Positions 26,253 through 34,758 of a stretch of DNA of 64,000 nt are shown here, one piece after another; position 1 is the stretch's first letter, and the number at the start of each line of letters is the position of its first letter. Location of the stretch: positions 19,505 through 83,504 of the forward strand of contig CAKVCL010000015.1 of the NCBI GenBank assembly GCA_934725855.1. Reading direction: 5' to 3'. The notes beneath the pieces are model-generated. The model was not told where the DNA came from and searched no databases. It worked only from the letters and a program-made list of their open reading frames with translations. The translations under genes were made by a program, and so were the position numbers. This DNA is from an uncultured Cellulosilyticum sp. GTDB lineage: Bacteria; Bacillota; Clostridia; Lachnospirales; Cellulosilyticaceae.

Positions 26253-26953
26253 AAAATACCTCCTCTAGTCAACAATCCAATTCCAAAATAAACACCCAAA
26301 AAAGAAATAACTATAACATCTTTTATTGTAAACTGGATTTTTACCAAACAAGTTCTGGGACCTGGACTTTCTATTCCTCTTGTTACAGCTGCAATAGAAA
26401 GCTCGTCAGCTGTTTTTGAAGCCGCCATCATCATGGGCACATAAATGCACTCTAATGTCATTAGTGGGTGACTGATTATATTCTTTAAGTTCGGCGCCAA
26501 GTCTCTCATTTTCATCGCATCTTTAATATAATGCCAATCTTCCTTTATAACTGGAATATAACGCATCATGACTGCAAAAGGAATGGTAAAGCTATCAGGA
26601 ATATGTATTCTATAAAATGCCGCCATGAACTCACTAGTTTTGGTCGTAAGTATCATCAAACTAGCCATAAATCCACAAGGATAGACTTTATTAACAAGTC
26701 CTAAGAATGCAGCCAAAATAGCTTGCCACATTCCAGTTAAATTATAGATACTATATTGAGTTAAAGCATAAATTCCAATGTAAACGATAACACTTATCAA
26801 TGTGTACTTATATTTTCTTAGTAAAACGCCTATCCCAGCAATGATAAGCACTAATATTAATTCATAAGTCAGTGATGGTGCAACCATTGTGCATAACACA
26901 CATAAAATAAGTAAAATAAGTTTTGTTCTAGGGTCTAGGTGTCCCATCATCAT
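26249..26953 (-). CDS. ECF transporter T component (EcfT/CbiQ-like)
   Basis: 234 residues with about five to six membrane helices and an early LDPRTKLILL motif, typical of EcfT/CbiQ. The cytoplasmic coupling helix includes ADELSIAAVTRGIE, where the TRG replaces the usual ARG that docks onto the ATPases. It overlaps both neighbours by 4 bases (ATGA), which marks a tight S-T-A operon. Confidence 0.9.
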   Translation of the reverse strand: MMMGHLDPRTKLILLILCVLCTMVAPSLTYELILVLIIAGIGVLLRKYKYTLISVIVYIGIYALTQYSIYNLTGMWQAILAAFLGLVNKVYPCGFMASLMILTTKTSEFMAAFYRIHIPDSFTIPFAVMMRYIPVIKEDWHYIKDAMKMRDLAPNLKNIISHPLMTLECIYVPMMMAASKTADELSIAAVTRGIESPGPRTCLVKIQFTIKDVIVISFLGVYFGIGLLTRGGIL

Positions 26954-27561
26954 GCTGTAATGCCTGCTTTCTCAAATTGTTTTTTAAGTAAACAACTTCC
27001 CACTAAACCACTTAGATAAGAAACTAAAACTGTACCAATTAATATCACTGCTAATATCCAATTTTGTGCTGCAGCATTCATCGCTTCAATATAACTTGCT
27101 GATGTTCCACCATTTAACATATAATGACACCATGCTTCGGTATTTACAAAGTAGCAAATATAGGAACCTGTTGCCCCCAAACAAATGCAGCTATAGGCTA
27201 AGATATTAAGCCATTTGTTTTTATATTTTCGACTTCCTGCTATAAGATCTCCTACAATTCCACCCACAATATATCCAAGATCCATTGCCCAGTGCATACC
27301 TGTTGCAAAGAAAATAATGCCACATAAAATACCTGCTATAGTAATAGCTCCTCTTTTGGGAACTTTTGCAATTAATAGCATAAGCACTGGCCCTCCTAAA
27401 ATTGCTGAGCCTATTGGCATATAAAAACTTAAAACAGGATTCGGCGCAAAAAAGATTCCTCCAATTAAAATTGCCACAAAAAGTATGGCTGAAAAAATGC
27501 CTGTTGTGACTAAATCTTTTACAGAAAGCTTCTTTTGATTATTTCTTGATGTTTTGCTCAT
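26950..27561 (-). CDS. ECF transporter S component, MptD family
   Basis: 203 residues, about six membrane helices, resembling the MptD / Trep_Strep group of putative ECF substrate-binding proteins. The N-terminus (KLSVKDLVTTGIFSAI) and GMHWAMDLGYIVGGIVGDLIA block fit that group. The substrate is not established. Its gene heads the operon S-T-A-ABC-ABC with GGGGGA before the ATG. The coupling to exporter-fold transporters and a metal repressor suggests a metal chelate or siderophore precursor. Confidence 0.82.
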   Translation of the reverse strand: MSKTSRNNQKKLSVKDLVTTGIFSAILFVAILIGGIFFAPNPVLSFYMPIGSAILGGPVLMLLIAKVPKRGAITIAGILCGIIFFATGMHWAMDLGYIVGGIVGDLIAGSRKYKNKWLNILAYSCICLGATGSYICYFVNTEAWCHYMLNGGTSASYIEAMNAAAQNWILAVILIGTVLVSYLSGLVGSCLLKKQFEKAGITA

Positions 27562-27591
27562 TAAAAATCCCCCTCTTAATAAGATTATTTT

Positions 27592-27620
27592 TTGACTTCT
27601 TTAGAAGACATTGATATAAT
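27592..27620 (+). promoter_or_regulatory. Sigma-A promoter of the AraC gene
   Basis: TTGACT, 17 bases, TATAAT on the plus strand is near consensus. It leaves a leader of about 120 bases that contains the direct repeats described separately, and a GTTAG-6-CTAAC inverted repeat starts at 27627 just past the -10. Confidence 0.75.
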
Positions 27621-27693
27621 TTATGTTAGCTTTAACTAACTTCGAATTTAAAACTATCATACCTGATTTCCCTTTTCAATAAAAAGACACCAT

Positions 27694-27727
27694 TTGTGTC
27701 TAATCAGAATAGAATTGTGTCCAATCA
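27694..27727. promoter_or_regulatory. Direct repeat, probable AraC-type operator
   Basis: TTGTGTC(T/C)AATCA occurs twice, at 27694-27706 and 27715-27727, one base different and exactly 21 bases apart (two helical turns). This is the classic architecture of an AraC-family site. It lies between the AraC gene and the divergent ECF operon. A minus-strand TATGAT (27656-27661) about 40 bases away without a good -35 would suit an activated promoter for the operon. Confidence 0.65.
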
Positions 27728-27749
27728 AGGTATCCTAAGGAGGCATTAA

Positions 27750-28718
27750 ATGTCTTATAAACTTGTTCACTATTATGATGATGTGCTTCTCTCGCGTGGT
27801 TTTATTCAAATGGATGATCCCAATCTTATATTTCCTTGCGGGCAAACCTTTAAATTATCCAAAGAGCTTGGAGAAGGTTATTATTGGATTTACTCGGAAA
27901 AAGATTTGTTTGATATTAAAATCCATAATTTTTATTTTCATGAAGACTATATCCTCGAATGTAAAATGCCTGAGTGTATCAGTATTTCCTACTATCAATC
28001 TATATCTGGGCATGAACTTTCTCCCTATCGAAGAATGAATGCCAATTGCATTCGAAGCTATATTGGTGGTATAACGCCCTATAAGGCGCTAATCCATAAA
28101 AAGGTTCCCATCAAATCGATTGGAATTGAAATCACTTCCGTTTACTATAAAGACTACTTAAAAGAAAAGTATCAATCCGAGTATATCAATCCTTATACGG
28201 CATTCTCATCTATTAAAGAAACTTCAAACTTTCCAGAGATGCTTCTTCTACTCAATCAAGTTGCTGATTATCGGGGAGTAGGAATTAGTGCTAAACTTTT
28301 CTATGAAGCGAAAGTCAATGAAGCTATTTCTTTGGTATTAGAGCGTTATAATAAAAACCCTAAACCTACTAAATATGTCAAACATATATCCGATATCGAT
28401 AAAGAACAAATAGCCTGTGTTACCTCTTACATTGATGATCATGCCACTTTTAATCTTTCGCTTGATGATCTTTCTAAGATTGCTTGTATGGGAGGTACAA
28501 AACTTAAACAAACTTTTAAACTCATCACAGGTTGTACAATTACCGAATATATTCAACAAAAACGGATTGAAAAAGCAGAATTTCTTCTTTCTAATACGGA
28601 GCTTACTATTGCCCAAATTGCTCAAACAGTAGGCTACACTAATGCCAGCCGCTTCTCAGAATTATTTCAGCGTAATATTGGTATTCTTCCTGGTGAATAC
28701 CGAAAAATGCTTCACTAA
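27750..28718 (+). CDS. AraC-family transcriptional regulator
   Basis: 322 residues, start supported by CTAAGGAGG. The C-terminal third (about 215-322) has two helix-turn-helix motifs: LSLDDLSKIACMGGTKLKQTF and LTIAQIAQTVGYTNASRFSELFQR, then a GILPGEYR tail. The N-terminal 200 residues would be the ligand-sensing part, similar in layout to siderophore-responsive regulators such as YbtA. It is divergent from the ECF-ABC operon and is its probable activator, perhaps with the imported chelate as inducer. Confidence 0.88.
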   Translation: MSYKLVHYYDDVLLSRGFIQMDDPNLIFPCGQTFKLSKELGEGYYWIYSEKDLFDIKIHNFYFHEDYILECKMPECISISYYQSISGHELSPYRRMNANCIRSYIGGITPYKALIHKKVPIKSIGIEITSVYYKDYLKEKYQSEYINPYTAFSSIKETSNFPEMLLLLNQVADYRGVGISAKLFYEAKVNEAISLVLERYNKNPKPTKYVKHISDIDKEQIACVTSYIDDHATFNLSLDDLSKIACMGGTKLKQTFKLITGCTITEYIQQKRIEKAEFLLSNTELTIAQIAQTVGYTNASRFSELFQRNIGILPGEYRKMLH

Positions 28719-28733
28719 ACCAATGTTTAAGCT

Positions 28734-28777
28734 AAAAAGAAGGTTAAGCACCTAACGATGCTTAACCTTCTTTTTTT
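28734..28777. terminator. Strong terminator after AraC gene
   Basis: A 17-bp perfect stem (28734-28750 with 28759-28775) with an 8-base loop and a run of T. It works on the plus strand; its A-run also allows action on the opposite strand, where the adaptor remnant ends. Confidence 0.9.
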
Positions 28778-28821
28778 ATTAGTTGTATGGGTTTCTCCCT
28801 TTGTATAATCTATTTTTTATT

Positions 28822-29442
28822 CTATTCCTTTATTGGCTTTATACGTATATTTTCAGTCATTCCCTCTTCATTAGCGTGACAAATTACCACATCGCCTTTT
28901 TGAATACCTTTAACCACTACACTCTCTGTATTGGTTTGATGAGCAATTTCAATAGGGCTTAATACGGTTTGATGATCTTCTACCTTATAAACATAATCTA
29001 CCCCATCTATTTCAAACGTTGCGCTATTAGGAACAGCTAATACATGATCTTCTTGGTAGGTTGTAAATGTCACTTCTACCTCATAACCGTCTTTTAAAGA
29101 AACTTCTGACTCATTCGGTACAATAACGATTTCAACACGATACTCTTTTAATCCTAATGCAGAGGTGGACTCTTTAGCATCAATCTTAGCTAATACCTCT
29201 CCTTTTTCTACATGTTGATTTTCCTTTACTAAGACTTCTGTAACTGTTCCATTTACTTTTCCTATAATCTCAATAGCATCTCCCTGTTTTACTACGCCAT
29301 CCTCTGTAAACGTATCTACCACTTGCATCATGCTTTTCATCATAGTTTTATAACTTTTGAGTGCTCTTGCTGTGTCTGTTACAGATGAAATATTTAGACT
29401 TTCTGATAAAGCCGACTTAATAGCCTCTACTTTTTCTGGCAA
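28822..29442 (-). pseudogene. Remnant of ABC exporter adaptor (HlyD/MacA-like)
   Basis: An open stretch of 206 codons with the adaptor lipoyl-like block GKVNGTVTEVLVKENQHVEKGEVLAKID (here residues about 60-87) and a C-terminal beta-barrel region (VPNSATFEIDGVDYVYKV). It lacks the signal or membrane anchor and N-terminal hairpin expected of such adaptors. It would need a TTG start without a ribosome site. It overlaps the end of the permease remnant in another frame. Most likely a deletion joined the middle of the permease gene to the middle of the adaptor gene. An internal product might still form but would not be exported. Confidence 0.7.
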
Positions 29443-30613
29443 GCAATTAAAGCAAATAGCATTTGCAGCTTCACTTGTTTACCTATTGCTGGTGCCTCTG
29501 CCCTCATGGCTTCTGCAGGTTTAATAATGAGTACCTCTCTCACTCCCAAATAAGTACTTAAGAGACTTGTCCCTAATGCTAATATAAATCCCACCATTTG
29601 ATTGCTTACTGCACATTCGTAATGATTGTAAGGCAAGTTATACATCGTACTATACATTCCAAATAAAAATTTACCTAAAAATGTAGACAAAAACCCTCCT
29701 AATAAACTTCCAAGAGTTCCAATGATTATGCTTTGTGCAAGATATACTTTCAGTATTTCACTATCTGTAAACCCAAATGCCTTAAGTGTCCCAATAAGAC
29801 TTCTATCACTTGCGATCATTTTCTTTAAAATGATATAGAGCATAAACATAGAAATTACAAGAAAGATAAACGGTAGTATGGTAGCCATAGCCGTCAGTTG
29901 ACTGTATTCATCTGAAATCATTTTATTGCTTAATTGATTCTTCTGGTCTGTTAAATTAGTTAATCCATATGGACCAAGTCGTTTTTGAAGTTCATATTTT
30001 ACTTTTTCAAAAGAATAACCTGCTTTTAAAGTAAATCCTAATTCAGTGACTATTTGCTGCTGATTGAGTAAGTTTTCTAATATTCTTTTGTCAATACACG
30101 CTATATCATATATTTCCTCATCAGGCATTTGAACGCCTGAGGGGGGGACACTATAAATATACTCTGGTGTTTGAAGGGTTCCTGATAAAATAAATGACTT
30201 CGTTCGGTTACCAATTACTAATTTCAGAGAGTCACCTTGGTTGAACCCATAAAAATGATTCATTTTACTTCCAAGATAGATCATATCCTCATTCATTTTC
30301 CCAACACTTGGTGAAAGTTTAATTTGATTTAGGCAATCCTCAGAATCATAAGCTAATAAATGCAAAGTAACAATATTATTTTGCCCCTCTATCATCAGTC
30401 TTGCGTCTGCAGATAAACGCCCAAAAACTTCATCGATCCCTTCTATTTCTTTTAGCGTGCTTAGTTTATTTTCAGGAATACCAGTAACGGTTGCGAAAAC
30501 ATCTGCCATAGCAATATAAATAAGGACACCTAAACTAATCACTGCTATTGCCCCTAAATAAGACGTTTTATTTTTAATTACGTTTCTTAATATATTTTTA
30601 AATATTGTTTCAT
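29427..30613 (-). pseudogene. Frameshifted and truncated FtsX/MacB-like permease
   Basis: The original ATG (30613-30611) has GAGGTG ahead and overlaps the upstream stop as TAATG. The frame breaks at an A5 tract (30595-30599): ATG AAA CAA TAT TTA AAA ATA TAT TAA. One extra A would restore KNILRNV and the long reading that follows. The open part from 30542 has the rest of membrane helix 1, a large extracellular domain and helices 2-4, then PAEAMRAEAP. In full-length relatives that motif leads to a second half, absent here. Loss of the ATPase and second half indicates a dead gene. Confidence 0.8.
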
Positions 30614-30693
30614 TACCAGCTCACCTCTTTTGGTGATAGCGGCTGTTTGTTTTCAGTAATCTTTTTAATAATTAACTTCCCACAAAATAAAAC
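30613..30693 (-). pseudogene. C-terminal remnant of an ABC ATPase
   Basis: About 26 codons end in ...ENKQPLSPKEVSW-stop, the pattern that closes many MacB/LolD-type ATPases of FtsX-exporters. Everything upstream is gone; the glyA terminator and coding sequence begin immediately before. The stop overlaps the permease ATG (TAATG), the order expected for ATPase-permease-adaptor. It is too short to be functional and supports the reading that this is a decayed exporter operon. Confidence 0.6.
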
Positions 30694-30696
30694 AAG

Positions 30697-30723
30697 CCCG
30701 AACTAGCATTTTTCTAGTTCGGG
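30697..30723 (-). terminator. Terminator of glyA
   Basis: CCCGAACTAG (30697-30706) pairs perfectly with CTAGTTCGGG (30714-30723) around a 7-base loop, and a TTGTTTTATTTT tract follows on the minus strand. It lies 13 bases past the glyA stop. Confidence 0.85.
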
Positions 30724-30735
30724 TGTAATTTATTT

Positions 30736-31971
30736 TTAATATAAAGGATATTTAGCTAATAATGTTTGCACTCTTTGTGCACATTGTGCTTTATTGGCTT
30801 CAAAATCACTTAGAGCAAGATAAATAATTTCTGCAATTTCTTCCATATCTGCTTCTTTCATGCCTCTTGTTGTCACAGCTGGTGTCCCAAGTCTTACACC
30901 ACTTGTTACATTTGGAGAAGCTGGATCAAATGGAATCGTATTCTTATTACATGTAATACCAATTTCATCTAATAGATGTTCTGCTTCTTTACCTGTTACA
31001 TTCATGCTTCTTACATCTAGGCTCATTACATGATTATCTGTACCACCTGATACAATTCTCATATCTTTTGCCATCAGTGCACTTGCTAGTGCTTTGGCAT
31101 TTTTGATGATTTGTTCTTGATACACTTTAAATTCTGGCTCAAGTGCTTCTTTAAAGCAAACAGCTTTTGCTGCAATCACATGAACAAGTGGTCCACCTTG
31201 AATACCAGGGAATATCGCTTTATCAATCATTTTAGCATGCTCATTATCGCATAAAATCATACCGCCACGAGGGCCTCTAAGTGTTTTATGGGTTGTAGTG
31301 GTTACAAAATGTGCATATGGTACTGGACTTGGATGAAGCCCTGCTGCTACAAGTCCTGCAATATGTGCCATATCTACCATTAAATAAGCACCTACTTCAT
31401 CTGCAATCTCTCTAAATTTAGCAAAATCAATGATTCTTGAGTAGTTGCTTGCCCCTGCAATAATCATTTTAGGTTTACATTCTAAAGCAATTTCTCTTAC
31501 TTTATCATAATCAATCCTTTCTGTTTCAGGATCTACACCATATGACACAACATGATAATTTTTACCTGACATATTAACCGGACTGCCATGTGTTAAATGT
31601 CCACCATGGCTTAAATCCATTCCCATAACTGTATCACCTGTTTTAAGAGCTGCAAAAAAGACAGCTTGATTGGCTTGAGAACCTGAATTAGGTTGTACAT
31701 TAGCATGTTCAGCACCAAATAGTTTCTTTGCTCTTTCTCTTGCTAAATCTTCGATTTTATCAACAACCTCACAACCACCGTAGTAACGTTTTCCTGGATA
31801 ACCTTCAGCGTATTTATTGGTAAGGGTACTCCCCATTGCTGCCATTACTGCTTTAGAAACGAAGTTTTCGGATGCAATCAGCTCAATTTTACTATTTTGT
31901 CTAGCGGTTTCCTCTTTAATGAGTTCCATAATTTCTGGGTCAACACTTTTTAATTCGTCTAAAGTATACAT
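30736..31971 (-). CDS. glyA: Serine hydroxymethyltransferase
   Basis: PLP enzyme that interconverts serine and glycine and charges tetrahydrofolate with a one-carbon unit. 411 residues, the family length, counting from ATG 31971 with AGGAGG 9 bases upstream; the 9-residue longer frame has no site. Key blocks are [43 protein letters not shown], the PLP-lysine motif [14 protein letters not shown] and ERIDYDKV. Downstream lies the decayed exporter, upstream the remnant of an oxidoreductase subunit. Its promoter is not obvious and may lie within the remnant. Confidence 0.97.
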   Translation of the reverse strand: MYTLDELKSVDPEIMELIKEETARQNSKIELIASENFVSKAVMAAMGSTLTNKYAEGYPGKRYYGGCEVVDKIEDLARERAKKLFGAEHANVQPNSGSQANQAVFFAALKTGDTVMGMDLSHGGHLTHGSPVNMSGKNYHVVSYGVDPETERIDYDKVREIALECKPKMIIAGASNYSRIIDFAKFREIADEVGAYLMVDMAHIAGLVAAGLHPSPVPYAHFVTTTTHKTLRGPRGGMILCDNEHAKMIDKAIFPGIQGGPLVHVIAAKAVCFKEALEPEFKVYQEQIIKNAKALASALMAKDMRIVSGGTDNHVMSLDVRSMNVTGKEAEHLLDEIGITCNKNTIPFDPASPNVTSGVRLGTPAVTTRGMKEADMEEIAEIIYLALSDFEANKAQCAQRVQTLLAKYPLY

Positions 31972-32007
31972 ACTAACTAACCTCCTGCTTAAATTCAATC
32001 TATAGTT

Positions 32008-32286
32008 TTATTTATCTAAATAAGCCTTATACCCTTGGCGTAAAGCTTCTTTATTCATTTCAATTGTTTTTGGTGGTACGATTTTAGCAACTAGTTCTTC
32101 CCATCCTTCTAAACTATCGCCGATATAAGCCGCATAAGCACCAATCATAATCATATTAACGACTTTGACACTACCAATCTTTTCAGCAATACTAAGTGCA
32201 TCCATAAAGCAAATTTCTTTACAAGCTGCTTTAAGTTTTTCTTCGATTTGCTCTGGTTATTTTTCCATTCCCATTACAACTGACAT
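32008..32286 (-). pseudogene. Remnant of 2-oxoacid (indolepyruvate) oxidoreductase gamma/beta subunit
   Basis: The last 65 open codons (from 32205) and the frame upstream give PEQIEEKLKAACKEI...MDALSIAEKIGSVKVVNM...GAYAAYIGDSLEGWEELV...VPPKTIEMN. This matches the C-terminal third of IorB-type subunits that handle ferredoxin-linked 2-oxoacid oxidation. An in-frame TAA is at 32257-32259 and another stop a few codons further up, and no IorA gene is nearby. It is a pseudogene fragment, 36 bases upstream of glyA. Confidence 0.7.
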
Positions 32287-32456
32287 AATCTAAAACTCAT
32301 TTTATGATAACACTACATTTCACAATTATACAACATTTTATATACAAATTTACAAAATTGTATATTTAATTACTTAAGGCCTATATGCTTTACACTGTTT
32401 GTGTATTAAGTGTATACTGAATAAAATCTCATCATTTATAATAGAAAGGATACATT

Positions 32457-33239
32457 GTGGAAACAGATATTTATTATGAAAGAATATTAAATTTTGCCGT
32501 ACATACTGGTGAACTGATGCTCAAATGCGGTGCTGAAACTTATCGAGTAGAAGATACCATCACACGCATTCTAGAAAGTCATCATTTCAAATCTGTAGAC
32601 ACTTTTGCTATTCCTACAGGCATTATGGTTACTGTAGAAACTCATTCCTCTTCTCTTTCTACCAAAGTTGTTCGCGTTAAAAATAGAAGTACCAGACTAG
32701 ACCGAATTGAAAAACTTAATCAACTTTCAAGAGATTATGTCAGCGGTTTACTTTCCTTAGATGAAGCAGAGGAAAAGCTGATTCAAATAGAAAATTTTTC
32801 AAGCTATAAACCCATCACCATCATTTTGTGGATTGGAATAAGCTGTGGCTTCTTTGCAGTTATGTTTAATGCAGGTTGGATTGAATTTATTTTATCCTTA
32901 TTTATAGGTTTCGGCGTAGGGGCTCTTCAATATCGCTTAAATGAAAAGCAGATTGTAAACTTCTTTGTTTTATTTATTTGTGCACTTTATTTAGGATTTG
33001 CTTCTATGGCTTGCCAATATATTTTTAGACAGCACATTCATATTGAACCCATTATGATTGGTTGTATCATGCCCCTTCTTCCTGGCGTTGCTTTTACAAC
33101 TGCAGTACGTGATGCTATAGGTGATGAACTTCTTTCTGGCATTTCAAGAGGTGTAGAAGCCTTACTCATGGCGATTGCACTTGCTGCTGGTATGGGCATC
33201 TCACTGAGCATTTCTTATGCTATTGGAGGTATTTTATGA
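32457..33239 (+). CDS. Threonine/serine exporter, ThrE N-terminal half
   Basis: 260 residues starting with GTG, GAAAGGA 8 bases upstream. A cytoplasmic N-domain (LNFAVHTGELMLKCGAETYRVEDTITRIL) is followed by about five membrane helices from residue 118 on, the PF06738 layout. Key hallmark MPLLPGVAFTTAVRDAIGDELLSGISRGVEALL is present. It overlaps the second half by 4 bases. Together they export threonine and serine and perhaps other small solutes. Confidence 0.9.
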   Translation: METDIYYERILNFAVHTGELMLKCGAETYRVEDTITRILESHHFKSVDTFAIPTGIMVTVETHSSSLSTKVVRVKNRSTRLDRIEKLNQLSRDYVSGLLSLDEAEEKLIQIENFSSYKPITIILWIGISCGFFAVMFNAGWIEFILSLFIGFGVGALQYRLNEKQIVNFFVLFICALYLGFASMACQYIFRQHIHIEPIMIGCIMPLLPGVAFTTAVRDAIGDELLSGISRGVEALLMAIALAAGMGISLSISYAIGGIL

Positions 33240-33673
33240 TTTTAAGTGTATTAAGTGCATTTATTTCAACTATTGGTTTTGCAATCTTTTTTCATGTGCG
33301 TCAAGTGCACTTATTAATATGTGGCACCATAGGTGCTATTGGATGGCTTATTTATTTATTATTAAATGACAAATACCACTCAGCTGTTTTGGCTTCATTT
33401 GTCGCAGCCTTGGTGGTTACTGCGCTTTCTTACCTTCTTGCCAAAAAAAGAAAAACACCCATTACTGTTTTTCTAGTAACAGGCATTATTCCATTAGTCC
33501 CTGGTCTCGGTTTATACCGAACCATGTCTTATATGTTGGAAGAGGATTATAGTACGGCTCTTGATTATGCCACATTAACTTTTGAGATTGCTGCCGTTAT
33601 TGCTGGTGCGATCGTCATCATCTCTTTACTTCCACTTTTGTGGCGTAAACCCAGAAGACATTTACCAAAATAA
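33236..33673 (+). CDS. Threonine/serine exporter, ThrE C-terminal half
   Basis: 145 residues, about four to five membrane helices, matching the ThrE_2 domain (PF12821). The IIPLVPGLGLYRTMSYML segment mirrors the LLPGV motif of the first half. ATG overlaps the preceding stop (ATGA), so the halves are made in step and presumably form one transporter. Confidence 0.9.
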   Translation: MILSVLSAFISTIGFAIFFHVRQVHLLICGTIGAIGWLIYLLLNDKYHSAVLASFVAALVVTALSYLLAKKRKTPITVFLVTGIIPLVPGLGLYRTMSYMLEEDYSTALDYATLTFEIAAVIAGAIVIISLLPLLWRKPRRHLPK

Positions 33674-33689
33674 AGAATTTTGCTTTCAA

Positions 33690-33722
33690 AAAACTCTTAA
33701 GCGGTCGGCTTAAGAGTTTTTT
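33690..33722 (+). terminator. Terminator of thrE pair, also facing degV
   Basis: A 13-bp perfect stem AAAACTCTTAAGC (33690-33702) with GCTTAAGAGTTTT (33708-33720) and TT. It lies between convergent genes and probably acts both ways. Confidence 0.85.
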
Positions 33723-33739
33723 AATTAACACTTTTTTGA

Positions 33740-34612
33740 CTAACGATGTTCTCCCATAAAAAATATAGCAATTGTCCCTGGTCCTGAATGACTTCCTACT
33801 GTAGCACCAACATAATTAATCCATACATCTTTAACACCACATTGTTCAATAATTGCTTTTTTCACGCCTTCAGCTTCCTCTAAAGCTGCACCATGACTAA
33901 TAAAAACCACTTGTTTCTCAGGATTTACAATATTCTCTTTAACTTTTTCTACAAGTACTTTTAGAGACTTTTTTCTTCCCTTTACTTTTTCTACTGGCAT
34001 AAGCCTTCCGTCATCATCTACATGCATAATTGGCTTAATTTGAAGTAGGGTTCCCACTGTAGCAGCTGTTTTTGAAACACGCCCTCCTCTAAAAAGATAA
34101 TTTAAATCCGTTACTGTAAACCAATGATTGATCTTAAGCTTAATATTTTCAATATATTCCAATACTTCATTCATACTTTTTCCTTGTTTTAATTGTTCTA
34201 CTGCATAATAAACAGCTAGTCCCTGTCCCATAGAAGCACATTTGCTGTCAATCACTTCTACACGTGCCTTAAAATTAGAATTTTCCTCCCTTATTTCTCT
34301 AACAGCCATTCTAGCACTCTCCACACAACCACTTAAAGCAGAAGAAAAACCTATATAAAGTATATTTTTTTCTTCTTTTAAATACTTCATAAATACTTCT
34401 TTAAATTCATATGCATTGATCTGAGAAGTTTTTGGCATAGCTCCTTCTAATATACTTTTGTAAAATTGCTCATAATCTTTGGTTTTTGCCAAATCATCTT
34501 TGTGATCTGTTTGATTCACTGTAATGGTCATAGGAATCATTTCAATAGAATTGTCTTGTATGTAGTCATACGGTAAATCACAACAAGAATCCGTTACAAT
34601 AATCGTTTCCAT
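33740..34612 (-). CDS. DegV family fatty-acid-binding protein
   Basis: 290 residues counting from ATG 34612 (GAGGTGG 5 bases upstream; the longer frame lacks a site). The DegV fold is marked by IIVTDSCCDLP, PKTSQIN, IGFSSALSG and FRGGRVSK near residue 165, and a C-terminal GSHSGPGTIAIFF loop. Members bind a fatty acid and may deliver it to the fatty-acid kinase FakA (fakB role). No fakA is in the window. The gene is single and terminated by the thrE hairpin. Confidence 0.92.
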   Translation of the reverse strand: METIIVTDSCCDLPYDYIQDNSIEMIPMTITVNQTDHKDDLAKTKDYEQFYKSILEGAMPKTSQINAYEFKEVFMKYLKEEKNILYIGFSSALSGCVESARMAVREIREENSNFKARVEVIDSKCASMGQGLAVYYAVEQLKQGKSMNEVLEYIENIKLKINHWFTVTDLNYLFRGGRVSKTAATVGTLLQIKPIMHVDDDGRLMPVEKVKGRKKSLKVLVEKVKENIVNPEKQVVFISHGAALEEAEGVKKAIIEQCGVKDVWINYVGATVGSHSGPGTIAIFFMGEHR

Positions 34613-34706
34613 ATCTACCACCTCACAATATAAGTAATTTTCTTTAGTCATTATATCATATTTGTTTCAATTTTTTGCCATATTTAAGATAAAAATCTAT
34701 TAAAAA

Positions 34707-34734
34707 TAGCACAAGGTTTTAAGTCCTTGTGCTA
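34707..34734 (-). terminator. Terminator of the large Cys-rich gene
   Basis: TAGCACAAGG (34707-34716) pairs with CCTTGTGCTA (34725-34734) and a TTTTTAAT tract follows on the minus strand, 24 bases past the stop. Confidence 0.85.
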
Positions 34735-34758
34735 CCTTTATTAGTTTCTTATTTTGAA

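Noticed and set aside
29442..29442. TTG start for an independent adaptor gene
   Set aside because: No ribosome site, overlap with the permease remnant and missing export signal argue for a pseudogene rather than a real start.
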